A stretch of DNA of 64,000 nt from Halorussus salinus (GTDB lineage Archaea > Halobacteriota > Halobacteria > Halobacteriales > Haladaptataceae). This document shows, piece after piece, positions 42,801 through 51,239 of this stretch. Location of the stretch: contig NZ_SBIS02000014.1 in NCBI RefSeq assembly GCF_004765815.2, positions 1 to 64,000 of the forward strand, given 5' to 3'. Below the pieces are notes generated by a model, which saw only the letters and a program-made list of their open reading frames with translations, did no database searches and had not been told where the DNA came from. The position numbers and the translations under genes are program-made. Within the stretch, counting starts at the first letter, position 1. Every line of letters begins with the position of its first letter.

Positions 42801-45675
42801 ATATCTTGCTGTCGTGAATCGCCCACGGCTCGTAGTTATCCTCGGCGTAGAACCCGTGACCGTTGCGTCGAAGCACGACGTTCTGGACGACGAACGGATC
42901 GTCCACGTGGTTTGCGTCGATGCCGTGGTTCCACTCCTCGATTGTGAAACCCGAGATAGTGACGTTTGCGTGGCCGTAGAGGCGAATCCCGTCCGACCCC
43001 GAGTTCGACCCGCGGAGTGTCGCGCCGTTCGGTGCCCGAACGTCGAGGGGTTGCCGGATGCGGACTGACTCGCGGTAAGTGCCGGGCCGGACCGTAACCG
43101 TCGCTCCGTTTGGCGCGGCCTGAATCGCGTCCTGCATCGTGGCGTAGGGTTCCGAGCCGTCGTTAGCCACGACGTAGGTACCAGTCCTGTCGGCTGGCAC
43201 CGCGACGGAGCCGTTCGGACTCGACAGGAAGTAGCCACAGTCCACGTCGCCACGACACTGCTCGCTAGTCGGGCCGTCGGCCTGCCCCCAGTAGTTCCGG
43301 GTTGCATCGCCGAGTTGGGACGAGTGTCCGCGCACGCCCGCGTAGGAGTTGTTGTATATCTCGCTGTGATGAATCGCCCACGGTTCGTAGTTGTCCTCGG
43401 CGTAGAGTCCGTGACCGTTGCGTCGAAGCACGACGTTCTGGACGACGAACGGGTCGTCCACGTGATTGGCGTCGATGCCGTGGTTCCACTCCTCGACGGT
43501 GAACCCGGAAATCGTCGCGTTTGCGTCGCCGTAGAGTCGAATCCCGTCGTTCTGCGAGCTTTCCGACCCGTTCAATACTGCGCCGTCGGGTGCCCGGAGG
43601 TCCAGTGGCTCGTCGAGTCGCACCGATTCCCGATAGGTGCCGGGTCGGACTTCGACGGTGGCGCGGTTCGGGGCGGCCCGAATCGCGTCCTGTATGGTCG
43701 CGTACGGCTCGGTCCCGTCGTTGGCCACGACGTACGTTCCCGACCGGTCGGCCGGTACCGCGACGGAGCTGTCGGGACTCGACCGGAAGTAGCCACAATC
43801 CACGTCGCCGCGACACTGCTCGCTGGTCGGGCCGTCTGCCTGCCCCCAGTAGTTGTCGGTGGCGTCGCCCAGCGACGAACCGCTGGTCTGAATCGCGCTG
43901 TAAGAGTTGTTGACGAACTCGCTCGCCTCGACGTTCCACGCCGAGTACGTGTCGTCCACGTAGACCCCGCGGTCGTTTCGCCGGAAGACGACCTCCTCGA
44001 CGGTGAAGTTCGAGTCCACGTGGTCGGCGTCGATGCCGTGATTCCACTCCTCGATGGTGAACCCGGAAATCGTCGCGTTCGCGTCGTTGTAGAGTCGAAT
44101 CCCGTCGTTCTGCGAACTTTTCGACCCGTTCAGCGTCGCGCCGTCGGGCGCTCGGAACTCCAGCGGCTTGTCCAGACGCACGGACTCGCGGTAGGTGCCG
44201 GGACGGACTTCGACGGTGGCGCGGTTCGGGGCGGCCCGAATCGCGTCCTGCATCGTGGCGTACGGCTCGGAGCCGTCGGCGGCGACGACGTACGTTCCCG
44301 AGCGGTCGGCAGGCACCGCGACCGAATCGCCGGGAGCCGACCGGAAGTACCCGCAGTCTACGTCGCCGCGGCACTGCTCGCTGGCCGGGCCGTCGGCCTG
44401 CCCCCAGTAATTGTCGGTGGCGTCGCCCAGCGACGAGCCGCTCGTCTGAATCGCGCTGTAAGAGTTGTTCGTGAATTCGCTCCCCTGAACCCGCCACGTC
44501 GAGTACGTGTCGTCCACGTAGAGACCACGGTCGTTCCGCCGGAGGAGAACGTTCTCCACGGTGAAATTCGAGTCCACGTGGTCGGCGTCGATGCCGTGAC
44601 TCCACTCCTCGACGGTGAACCCGGAAATCGTCACGTTCGCGTCGTTGTAGAGTCGAATCCCGTCGTTCTGTGAGGTTTCCGACCCGTTCAGGACTGCGCC
44701 GTCTGGGGCCCGGAGGTCCAGCGGTTCGTCGAGCCGTACCGATTCTCGGTAGGTGCCGGGCCGGACCTCGACGGTCGCGCGGTTCGGAGCGGCCTGAATC
44801 GCGTCCTGCATCGTGGCGTAGGGTGCCGAACCGTCGGCGGCGACGACGTAGGTGCCGCTTCGGTCGAGCGGGACGGAGACTGAATCGGTGGGGCTGGACC
44901 GGAAGTAGCCACAGTCAACGTCGCCGCGGCACTGCTCGCTGGTCGGCCCGTCGGCCTGCCCCCAGTAGTTGTCGGTGGCATCGCCGAGCGACGAACCGCT
45001 CGTCTGAATCGCGCTGTAGGAGTTGTTCGTGAACTCGCTCGCTTCGACGTTCCACGTCGAGTACGTGTCGTCCACGTAGAGCCCGCGCCTGTTCCCACGC
45101 AGGTCGATATCGACGACCGAGAAATTCCGGTCGACGTGGTCCGCGTGGATGCCGACATCGTAGCCGGTAACGGTCAGCCCCGACAGTTCGACCTTCGCGT
45201 CGCCGTAGAGTCGAATCCCGTCGGCCGAGGAGCCCAGCGACGAGCCGTCGAGCGTCGCGCCGTCGGGTGCCCGGAGGTCTAGCGGCTTGTCGAGGCGCAC
45301 GGTCTGGGCGTACACGCCCGGTTCGACGCGAATCGTGTCGCCCGCACTCGCGTTGTCCACCGCGTGTTGAATCGTCCGGTAGTCGCCGGTGCCGTCGTCG
45401 TCCACGGTGAGTGTCGTCGCCGACGCGAGCGAGAACTGGCGACCCGGCCCGGACGCGTCCGCCGCGGGTTGCGCGAAGGCGTCGGCTCCGTCGAAGCGAA
45501 GCGAGAGGTCGAGTGCGCCAGACGTGTCGAAGCTCTCGGGCGTGTCGAGTCCGCTCGGGACTTCGACGCCCTGCGCGCGAGGGAGCGCGGACGCTGGCGT
45601 CGAGGCCGAAACCATCGAGACGACGAGCAGGACGGTCATAAATACGCTCTTTCGCCGACTAGACGCGGATGTCAT
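36853..45675 (-). CDS. Giant secreted protein: eight beta-helix repeats, PKD, CARDB and dockerin
   Basis: 2940 residues, with an N-terminal hydrophobic signal (VFMTVLLVVSMVSASTPASA). Residues about 88-1555 contain eight homologous units of roughly 185 residues, each with a right-handed beta-helix/NosD-type pattern, a PGTYRESVR motif and an NYWGQADGP turn followed by Cys pairs (CRGDVDCGY). A PKD domain (KVEWNFGDGT near 1615), a unique region (1760-2010), a propeller-like region, three CARDB-like segments (about 2445, 2547, 2650) and a PKD-like segment follow. It ends in a dockerin-like domain (2858-2930, DVDGDGSVESGDVRAFF and DVLDVQALHA) and an Asn/Thr tail. No membrane anchor is visible, so it may be held by the adjacent cohesin protein. 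A carbohydrate- or surface-binding role is inferred. Confidence 0.9.
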   Translation of the reverse strand: MTSASSRRKSVFMTVLLVVSMVSASTPASALPRAQGVEVPSGLDTPESFDTSGALDLSLRFDGADAFAQPAADASGPGRQFSLASATTLTVDDDGTGDYRTIQHAVDNASAGDTIRVEPGVYAQTVRLDKPLDLRAPDGATLDGSSLGSSADGIRLYGDAKVELSGLTVTGYDVGIHADHVDRNFSVVDIDLRGNRRGLYVDDTYSTWNVEASEFTNNSYSAIQTSGSSLGDATDNYWGQADGPTSEQCRGDVDCGYFRSSPTDSVSVPLDRSGTYVVAADGSAPYATMQDAIQAAPNRATVEVRPGTYRESVRLDEPLDLRAPDGAVLNGSETSQNDGIRLYNDANVTISGFTVEEWSHGIDADHVDSNFTVENVLLRRNDRGLYVDDTYSTWRVQGSEFTNNSYSAIQTSGSSLGDATDNYWGQADGPASEQCRGDVDCGYFRSAPGDSVAVPADRSGTYVVAADGSEPYATMQDAIRAAPNRATVEVRPGTYRESVRLDKPLEFRAPDGATLNGSKSSQNDGIRLYNDANATISGFTIEEWNHGIDADHVDSNFTVEEVVFRRNDRGVYVDDTYSAWNVEASEFVNNSYSAIQTSGSSLGDATDNYWGQADGPTSEQCRGDVDCGYFRSSPDSSVAVPADRSGTYVVANDGTEPYATIQDAIRAAPNRATVEVRPGTYRESVRLDEPLDLRAPDGAVLNGSESSQNDGIRLYGDANATISGFTVEEWNHGIDANHVDDPFVVQNVVLRRNGHGLYAEDNYEPWAIHHSEIYNNSYAGVRGHSSQLGDATRNYWGQADGPTSEQCRGDVDCGYFLSSPNGSVAVPADRTGTYVVANDGSEPYATMQDAIQAAPNGATVTVRPGTYRESVRIRQPLDVRAPNGATLRGSNSGSDGIRLYGHANVTISGFTIEEWNHGIDANHVDDPFVVQNVVLRRNGHGFYAEDNYEPWAIHDSKIYNNSYTGVRGHSSQLGDATDNYWGQADGPTKDQCRGDVDCGYFRHAPDDPVSVPANRSGTYVVANDGSEPYATMQDAIQAAPNRATVEVRPGTYRESVRIRKPLSFVAPDGAVLNGSNSGADGIRLYGHANATISGFTVEEWNHGIDANHVDDPFVVENVVLRRNGHGFYAEDNYEPWAIHHSEIYNNSYTGVRGHSSQVGDATDNYWGRADGPTSEQCRGDVDCGYFRSSPDESVAVPTNRTGTYVVANDGSEPYATMQDAIQAAPNHATVEVRPGTYRESVRIRQPLSFVAPDGAVLNGSNSNSDGIRLYGHANATVSGFTVEEWNHGIDANHVDDPFVVENVVLRRNGHGLYAEDNYEPWGIHRSEIYNNSYAGVRGHSSQVGNATGNYWGQADGPTKGQCRGDVDCGYFLPSPDGSVDIPLVRPRVHVVAEDGSAPYATIQDAVEVAESGDTVEVRPGTYRESVRIRTDINLTAPRGAVLNGSTLGGGSDGISLSNRGGASVSGFVVREFDAGVRASGVDRAVSITNSHLVNNSYGVRVRYANAPWEIHDSLLANNSATGVYAYRSDGGDATRNYWGQLGGPLDGQCDPAVDCSNPLSKPPAVRGDRISYTSPSELEFNVGIRNPVVNRSLRFQTAGVTTSGAEIAKVEWNFGDGTTARGRQVAHTYDSPGVYTVTHSAVTEEGRGFSVTQQITVGEEPASFGVVSVTPHLSGHPRKNVVVIEGLPLDLSYRAAVSQPSNTEEVRFRLGNATHVDADGSDGYTFPVDPSVVDGDETLVATAVHTNGSTASRGIRVGHISTPEWFQTMTVSVSRPTHGYLILSSERPLNVSNRIPAEFPFKDKIDMPGTGENQSTSAGVTVTVKVDLTTTETEVSVGGQAGYKMKVVEINGSAAGKAFFDLEEGDLTKGELELKVTGSAEFPPNGIPNPPIGPVPPNVVNLYPIFEGEVKLVTTFDEKDTVGPGDEVAFEFEKGEVAPKLGAKQEIGKKWSEIQLVVGFEEEIASKVPLPEASPITVGLAGQVYARAQAYMFTKTAYFPSGKKNKFSTEFTLYQDGSEDSTTAGVGSSETTWQVRETSGDRPPKPEYETADGTRQTAGPWTGFADARFETDGAMPARIVDTGVVTDNTVADETPAITRVGSGHTVVWSHQSGGKSALNGRDVQVARIDGDRITTLAPVTDDAMGDFDPAVAGSAADGTLAAFTTFDRTFEDADGPAAVYPHGEIRVATANDSGWSAPTFLTDDDDFDFGPAVAQHGDEWLVAWTEDGDGNLTTWRDQSVQYVRYDGTDGSVGPVHTVETASAPSVAATADGFRVGYLAMNDSSTSGTLTVETVGAEAGLPKQSERTIPVAKLGDADVSATHVGVIDTGSTNASITVADATGARTVETGPNVSTPQTVELTEQDGDLLVNFRAYPDASDVAAAFYKPRIDGEWLPARKYADGSARNLTFWQGSAAPTENGFVSVFAGQDLTSDQQADVYAFEHRFRPDLTLNASLDAENVGVGDEVTVAYEVRNTGDTAAEESNLTVQSGAETLRSVELPPVPVGETVTGTATVTVDETGLLSVSADADDALAEFDEENNDVRALALRPDLNVTAVTATRDGDTVTVAANVTNPSAVRAGTVEYRLGNGPTLQHYGTIPGLDPGETRTVTVSVPASDVDPSYTTRFELAPNETAIDGNDSDDLRSRYLFQPDLTVSDGRVGYYERAGTVRASVLVSNAGLADTPATVEVRNSSTGALVASRNVTAEASDSTSVATFTEVTLDLAGVSAGDAVEILVTAPGETALADNVVVDRVKLDTTLVPPSGEIRMSESAVDVDESVQLTATNLSDADGEAVHTQWNVSDTAFDVDETAVNWTGRTPGHHTVRLVVVDDDGVSTVVTDTLLVRPPRPALLVGSAAPRDVDGDGRYRDVDGDGSVESGDVRAFFDAYRDELVRTNDFAFDFNEDGDDIDVLDVQALHASANETNANETNANETTTDGTA
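41010..45410 (-). repeat. Eight-unit tandem repeat region in the giant gene
   Basis: Eight coding units of about 555 nt lie head to tail. Units 1-3 share a YVDDTYS-W segment. Units 4-7 share a YAEDNYEPW segment and adjacent GVRGHSSQ. Unit 4 combines an N-terminal part like units 2-3 with the second type downstream. Unit 8 is divergent. Neighbouring units are nearly identical over long stretches of DNA, so copy number should vary by recombination, and short-read assemblies may collapse them. Confidence 0.85.
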
Positions 45676-45895
45676 TTCGTAGTCTCCAGTTTCCTTGGTT
45701 GCATAGAATTGTATTTCAGAGCGGGATTTCCAGAGTCATTATAAATCGTGTTGACTTGTCGGTTGTCGCGTTGCTTTTGAAAGTATATTAAATCTGCTGT
45801 TGTAAAACCGATAAAAGATAGATTGTTTACAGAAATGGGTGCTGGTACCGGTGAAATAGGCGTCGTCCGAGGAGAAGCCCACGAGCGGTTGCCAT
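45676..45895. promoter_or_regulatory. A/T-rich intergenic region before the giant gene
   Basis: About 220 nt between the cohesin stop and the giant gene start. It is markedly A/T-rich. The minus strand carries GATTTATAATG at about 45737-45748, 63-73 nt before the ATG, a possible promoter with a leader of roughly 40 nt. The giant gene may therefore be expressed apart from the cohesin gene. No small gene is visible. Confidence 0.45.
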
Positions 45896-47242
45896 CTACG
45901 GTCGGTGGCGTCGAAGCACGGCGAGACCGGCGGTGACGAGCGCCACCAGCGTCGCGCCGAGTCCGAATCCGGGAACGTCGCCGTCCGCGTCGGCAGTCGT
46001 CGCCCGAGGAGATTCGTCGGCGGTGGCGGTCGTGGCGTTCTCACTCGCGGACGCCTCATCCGCCGCCGCGGTCGTCCCGGCCGTCGTCGGGTCCGACGAC
46101 TGGTCGGCGGTCGGGTCGAGAACCACGGCGAACGGCGAGAACCCTTCCGTCGTCGCGGTGAACGTGGCACCGTCGCGCTCGACGCCGACCTCGGTCCACG
46201 ACCCGTCCGCGTAGCGATACACCGCGACCTCGCTCAGCGTCGCGCCGGTCGGCAGTGCGCTCGCTGGCAGGTGAAATCGGTAGCGCGCTTCGCCGACGAC
46301 CGACGGCGAGGCGTACCGCGTCTCGACGGTGACGTGACCGAGGAGTTCCTCGCCCGGCGGGGCCGGGATACCCGCTGGCGACTCGCTCGCGCCCCGCAAC
46401 TCGAACAGCGCATGCGCGCTCTCGCCGGTGAACTCGAACCGGACGTGTTCGACGGTCAGACCGCCGACACCGAACTCCTCGACCGACGCGTCGAGGCGCG
46501 TCTCGGGCCGGACGTTCCGCACGTCGAACCGCACGCCGCTGTCGGTTCGCTCCTCGGTGAACTGGACCGGCGGCGGTGGTACGTTCGCGCCGCCTCCTCC
46601 GCCTCCTCCGGCACCTCCGCCACCGCCTCCGCCGCCGGAACTCGCAGTGGTCGTCGAGGTCGTCGCCGCGGTGGTCGTCGCGGTAGTCTCGGCAGTCGTG
46701 GACCGGTCCGCGGTCACGGAGAGCCGGCCCGAGGAGACGGCGACCGGGGCGTACTCGTTTCCGCTCTCGTCGCCGATGACCTCCACGCCGACGGTCACGT
46801 CCGACTCGCCGACCGCCTCGCCGACGAGCGTGACCCGCGCGATTTCGACGGTTCCGGTCTGGGCCGTATCGACGCCGTAGGCGATTGCGCGGACCGACGA
46901 GTCGTCCGCGTTGGAGTCGATTTGGGTGCCCTCCGGTCCGCCAGCGAGCGAGACCTCCTCGATGCGAGCGACCGACGAGTTCCCGAGACCGACCGACAGG
47001 TTGTACGCGCCGACGCCCGCAGTGACCGACGACGCGGTTATCGTGACCGTCGTGGTCTCGCCCGTCGTCACGCTCGTCGTCTCGGGCGACGGTTGGACCG
47101 TCACGCCACCCGCGCTCGCGGCGACCGACTCCGCTTCGAGCGGGGCGGCGACCGGTTCCGTTCCGACCACCGGACTCACCGTCCCGGAGACGACTACGAC
47201 AGCGACGACCAGACCGACGACCGCCGTCCTGAGATTCTTCAT
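45896..47242 (-). CDS. Secreted cohesin-domain protein with PGF-CTERM anchor
   Basis: 448 residues. A signal peptide (1-27) is followed by a cohesin domain (about 50-175): SVTTGETTTVTITASS, the AYNLSVGLGNSSVARI strand pair, and IARVTLVGEAVGESDVTV, matching the cohesin pattern. A Thr/Ser/Gly-rich linker with Gly8 and Gly7 runs comes next (about 178-225), then a PGF-pre-PGF-type domain (FTEERTDSGVRF to SPFAVVL, about 225-375) and an Asp/Glu/Thr-rich linker. It ends with PGFGLGATLVALVTAGLAVL and a basic tail, the PGF-CTERM sorting signal read by archaeosortase A for lipid anchoring. The genes on both sides encode dockerin proteins, so this is the likely anchoring scaffold. Confidence 0.85.
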   Translation of the reverse strand: MKNLRTAVVGLVVAVVVVSGTVSPVVGTEPVAAPLEAESVAASAGGVTVQPSPETTSVTTGETTTVTITASSVTAGVGAYNLSVGLGNSSVARIEEVSLAGGPEGTQIDSNADDSSVRAIAYGVDTAQTGTVEIARVTLVGEAVGESDVTVGVEVIGDESGNEYAPVAVSSGRLSVTADRSTTAETTATTTAATTSTTTASSGGGGGGGGAGGGGGGGANVPPPPVQFTEERTDSGVRFDVRNVRPETRLDASVEEFGVGGLTVEHVRFEFTGESAHALFELRGASESPAGIPAPPGEELLGHVTVETRYASPSVVGEARYRFHLPASALPTGATLSEVAVYRYADGSWTEVGVERDGATFTATTEGFSPFAVVLDPTADQSSDPTTAGTTAAADEASASENATTATADESPRATTADADGDVPGFGLGATLVALVTAGLAVLRRHRP

Positions 47243-47315
47243 TCGGTGCTTGCGTCCGAGTACGGGGCAAAGTGTGTTTCGAAGCGTTCGAATTCGTACT
47301 CCGAAGTCGCGTTCG

Positions 47316-50300
47316 CTAACAACATTCGGTCTCCGAGGTCGAATTAGCTAGCAACCGTTGTGCGTCGAGTACGTCGGCGCTCCCGTCGCCGTTGAGGTCG
47401 TAGTACTTCGCGGCGTCGAGGACGTTCGGCGTCCGGTACCGCTCGAAGAGGAGGGCGGCGTCGCGTCGCGTCACCGCGCCGTCGCCGTCGGTGTCCTCGT
47501 AGCTCCCGTCGCCGTCCACGTCGGTCGGCCGCCCGGTCGTCGCCGAGAGCGGCGCGACCCCCGACACGCGGAACGCCGGTCGCGCGACGCGTTCGGTGAC
47601 GCTTCCGGCGGTCGTCTCGACTCGGACCGCCAGCGCCACCGTGCCCTCCGCGGAGAGTTCGAACGAGCCAGCGTACCGGGTCTCGTCGGCCGACTCGCTC
47701 GCGACCGAGACCGTCGCCTCGCTCCACGCCGACGCGACGCCGCTCTCGCCGAAGGGGTCCGACGGGACCGTCTCGCCGCCGCCCGCGTGGGCGTAGGCGA
47801 TAGTCACCGACTCGACGGCGGAGCGGTCGCGGTCCACGACGAGTTCGGCCGTCGCCCGTCCCGGCGGGACCCCGTTGTCGATGCCGAGCGTCGCGGATTC
47901 GGTCGCCCCGTCCGTCCCGTTCGTCCACCGCGAGCGGACGGTCCCGACGGAGACGTTCGCCGGGCGGTAGGCGGTCGCGGCGTCGGGCCGGTAGCGGAAC
48001 CGGTAGCGCGCCACCGTCTCTCCGGAGAGCGCGAAGGCGTCGCTGGCGTCGCTGGCGGTTACCGCGACGCTCGCGTTCGGCGACAGGTCGGTCCGGACCG
48101 TCTCGTTTCCGTGGCCCCGCTCGCGGACCGTCGCGTTCGCCCGCGTCGTCCCGTTCACCGCGAGCAGGAGGCGACCCGGCCGTGCGTCCGCGAGGGAGTC
48201 GCCGCCGACCCGGTTCGAGTCGGCCGCGTCGCCGACGGGAGAACGCTGGCCCGCCGAGGTCGCCGTCAGCGAGTCGGCCTCCTCGTCGATAGCGAGGTCG
48301 AGGTCCGACCGGAGCGGATGGACGTTCTTCACCACGGCGACCCGGTCGCCGCTGGCCGGGACCGGACGATTCGGGGTCGCCGGACCGTACGCCCACCCGC
48401 CGGGGTCGTCCCCGTCGCTTCCGTCCGGGTCGCCGCCGGTCGCGTTCGAGCGAAGGTGGAGACCGACGCGCTCGACCGCCGAGGAGACGTAGACCGTCTG
48501 TCCGGTTCGGTCGCCGAGGAGGCCCCGGTAGGCGTGGTCGAACTGGACCTCTCGGGGGCCGCCCGTGTCGGTGACGAGCGTCAGGTCGTAGGGGCGTCCC
48601 GTCCCGGTCCGGCGGTAGGTGACGTTCAGTTCGCCCAACTCCGAGGGTCGGACGGTGTGGGTCGTCTCGGTCGTCACCCCGGACAGCGACGACACCACGT
48701 CGTAGAGCGCCGCCCGGTCGAATCCGGTCGCGTTCCCGCTTCCGGCGTCGGAGTCGTCGCCGCTCCCGGACCCGTCTCCGCTCCCGGACTCACCTCCGTC
48801 CCCGGCCCCGTCCCGCGACCCGAGGAGTCGCTCGACGGTGACGCTCAGGTTCTCCGAGGGCGAGACCAGCGCGTCCGGACTCAACGGGCCGCGGGCCTCG
48901 ACTTCGCCGACGTAGGTGAACCGCGGCGTCGAGACTCGGTAGTTGACGTTCGTCCGGAGCGGTTCGACCGCCGGGAGGAGCGACGCGTTCAACCGCGCCG
49001 CCACGGTCTCGGACTCCCGCAGGTGGACGGCGGTGTCGTTCTTCCCGGCGCGGGCCACCGTGACGACTGGTCTGCCGGTCTCCTCGTCGGTGCCGGACGA
49101 GACGACGGTGTAGCCGACCCGCTCTAACGCGGTGACGGTCGCGGTCCCGTCGGTCAGCGCGAGCGTCTGCACGTCGGCGGCGGGCGCGTCGTCGTCCGCG
49201 ATTACGGTCACGGCGTCGCCGCTCGCGGTTCCCGACCCGAGCGCGTGCTTGGAGACGGTCAGCCGGTGCGTCCGCGCGAGGCCGAAGATGCCCGCCGTCG
49301 AGGCGGTCGCCCCCGACTCCGCAGTCGCGTTCGTCACGGTGATGCGGCCGCTGTAGACGCCGACCGCGTCTCCGGTCTCCACGGTGAGGGCCACGGTCGC
49401 GCGCTCGCCGGGGGCCAGCGCGAGCGTCGAGCGGTTCAGCGCGGCCGTCGCGGCGGTCTCCTCGCCGGTCGCATCGACGGGCGTGAGCGCCGCGTCGAGG
49501 GCGACGGTGCGGTCGCGGGCGGCCAGATTTCGCACCGTGACGGCGCGCGTGACCGTCCGGTTCGTCGCGTGTGCGCCGACATCGGTGACGCCCGGCGAGA
49601 CGACGACGCTCGGGTCCAGCGCCCGACTCGCGTTCACGACGCCCGCGCCCCGTTCGTAGACGGTCCGATTCGGAATCGGGTCGGCGGTCGAGACGAGGAG
49701 CGACTTCACGGTCCGAGGCGCGAGCGACGGCCGCTCGTCCAACAGGAGCGCGGCGATACCCGAGACGACCGGCGTCGCCATCGAGGTGCCCGAGGAACTC
49801 ACGTACTCGGCGTCGTACCCGGCGTCCGCGCTGGCCGCGCTCACGACGCTGACGCCGGGCGCGACGAGGTCGGGTTTCACGCGGAATCCGATGGGCGTCG
49901 GGCCGCGCGACGAGAAGTAGGCTAACTGGCCGTTCTTGTCGGTCGCGCCGACGGTGATGGCACCGCTGGCGACGCCGGGACTCCTGACGGTGGCGGCGTC
50001 GGGGCCGTCGTTCCCCGCGGCGACGACCACGACGGTGCCACGCGCGAGGGCGTGGTCGATGGCGGCGCGGTACGGGTCCACCGACCGCCCGCGGGTGACC
50101 GGGCCGCCGATGCTGATGCTGACCACGTCCGCGCCGGACTCGACGGACCAGTTGATGGCACGCACCACGTCCGAGGTCGAAGCGCGGCCGTCGCTCCCGA
50201 CCGCGCGGGCGTCGAGGAGCGAGGCGTTCGGTGCCACGCCGACGTACTGCCCGCCGCTGGCGGTGCCGTCGCCAGCGACGATGCCAGCGACGTGGGTGCC

Positions 50301-51239
50301 GTGGCCGACCGGGTCGGGGGCGCTCGTCCGCGCTCCCTCGCCCGTGAAGTCGCGCTCGGCGACCACGTTCCCGAGGTCCGGATGGTCCCCGTCGATGCCG
50401 GAATCGACCACCGCGACGGTGACGTTCCGGCCCGACGCGCCGTGGGCCGCGCGCGCCTCGCCGACGCCGGTCGCGTCGGTCACTTCGTCCAAGCTGATTT
50501 CGTACTCCACGTCGAGAGCGACCCGCTCGACCCGGTCGTTCGCCGCCAACTCCTCGAAGGCGGCTCCGGCCGCTGGCTTCCGGACGGCGGCGGCCACGGC
50601 GTCGATGCTCGCCAGCGACTCGTCGTCGGTCAGCCCCGACACCTCGCGGACGGGCGGGGACCCGGACGGTCGCGTCGGGTCGGACTCCTCAGCGGCCGTC
50701 GAGACGATGACCGGAATCGTCTCGCGCTCGCGGTCGGTCAGGTTCTGGCGTCGGAGGAGGTCCACGTCGAACAGCCGCCTGTCGAAGCGCCGGAAGTCGA
50801 TGCCGGTCGGGTAGACGTAGGTGCCCTCGCTCGTGACCACCTTCCGGAGGTCGGCGTCGGGCCGCGTCCGGTAGCGAATCGACCCGTTGCGCTCGACCAC
50901 GCGGACGCGATGGCCCGTCACGAGCGTGACGTTCCCGACGACCGTTCCCGACGTGTCCGATACTGTCGTCGCGTTCCCGGCGTCGGTGTCGGTCGCCGGA
51001 GCGTCGAGACTCCGGACTCCCGCCGTCGGTCCATTGCGGTTGAGCGAGGCCGGGTCGGCCCCGGCGGCCGAGGAGAACGAGTCGGCCGACTCCGCTACCG
51101 GTTTCGGCTCGCTCACCGGCGGGACCGCGGCCGCGCCGACGGCCTGTCCGACCAGCGCGCAGGCGACGAGGAGCGCCAGCAGGGTCCTGCGACTCGGCCG
51201 CCGCGCTTCGCCGCGCCGCCGTCGCGTCACTCCGACCAT
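47316..51239 (-). CDS. Secreted subtilisin-like serine protease (S8) with C-terminal dockerin
   Basis: 1307 residues. The signal region (about 17-40) is preceded by an Arg-rich start; a propeptide-like part follows. The catalytic triad is Asp in VAVVDSGIDGDHPDL near 278, His in GHGTHVAGIVAGDG near 313 and Ser in SSGTSMATPVVSG near 481. Long beta-rich regions follow, with Gly/Ser/Asp-rich linkers. The C-terminal 70 residues form a dockerin-like pair of calcium loops (DTDGDGAVTRRDAALLF and DLNGDGSADVLDAQRLL), ending in ETECC. No membrane anchor was found, so it would rely on the cohesin protein encoded 73 nt downstream. The paired genes support shared expression. Confidence 0.88.
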   Translation of the reverse strand: MVGVTRRRRGEARRPSRRTLLALLVACALVGQAVGAAAVPPVSEPKPVAESADSFSSAAGADPASLNRNGPTAGVRSLDAPATDTDAGNATTVSDTSGTVVGNVTLVTGHRVRVVERNGSIRYRTRPDADLRKVVTSEGTYVYPTGIDFRRFDRRLFDVDLLRRQNLTDRERETIPVIVSTAAEESDPTRPSGSPPVREVSGLTDDESLASIDAVAAAVRKPAAGAAFEELAANDRVERVALDVEYEISLDEVTDATGVGEARAAHGASGRNVTVAVVDSGIDGDHPDLGNVVAERDFTGEGARTSAPDPVGHGTHVAGIVAGDGTASGGQYVGVAPNASLLDARAVGSDGRASTSDVVRAINWSVESGADVVSISIGGPVTRGRSVDPYRAAIDHALARGTVVVVAAGNDGPDAATVRSPGVASGAITVGATDKNGQLAYFSSRGPTPIGFRVKPDLVAPGVSVVSAASADAGYDAEYVSSSGTSMATPVVSGIAALLLDERPSLAPRTVKSLLVSTADPIPNRTVYERGAGVVNASRALDPSVVVSPGVTDVGAHATNRTVTRAVTVRNLAARDRTVALDAALTPVDATGEETAATAALNRSTLALAPGERATVALTVETGDAVGVYSGRITVTNATAESGATASTAGIFGLARTHRLTVSKHALGSGTASGDAVTVIADDDAPAADVQTLALTDGTATVTALERVGYTVVSSGTDEETGRPVVTVARAGKNDTAVHLRESETVAARLNASLLPAVEPLRTNVNYRVSTPRFTYVGEVEARGPLSPDALVSPSENLSVTVERLLGSRDGAGDGGESGSGDGSGSGDDSDAGSGNATGFDRAALYDVVSSLSGVTTETTHTVRPSELGELNVTYRRTGTGRPYDLTLVTDTGGPREVQFDHAYRGLLGDRTGQTVYVSSAVERVGLHLRSNATGGDPDGSDGDDPGGWAYGPATPNRPVPASGDRVAVVKNVHPLRSDLDLAIDEEADSLTATSAGQRSPVGDAADSNRVGGDSLADARPGRLLLAVNGTTRANATVRERGHGNETVRTDLSPNASVAVTASDASDAFALSGETVARYRFRYRPDAATAYRPANVSVGTVRSRWTNGTDGATESATLGIDNGVPPGRATAELVVDRDRSAVESVTIAYAHAGGGETVPSDPFGESGVASAWSEATVSVASESADETRYAGSFELSAEGTVALAVRVETTAGSVTERVARPAFRVSGVAPLSATTGRPTDVDGDGSYEDTDGDGAVTRRDAALLFERYRTPNVLDAAKYYDLNGDGSADVLDAQRLLANSTSETECC

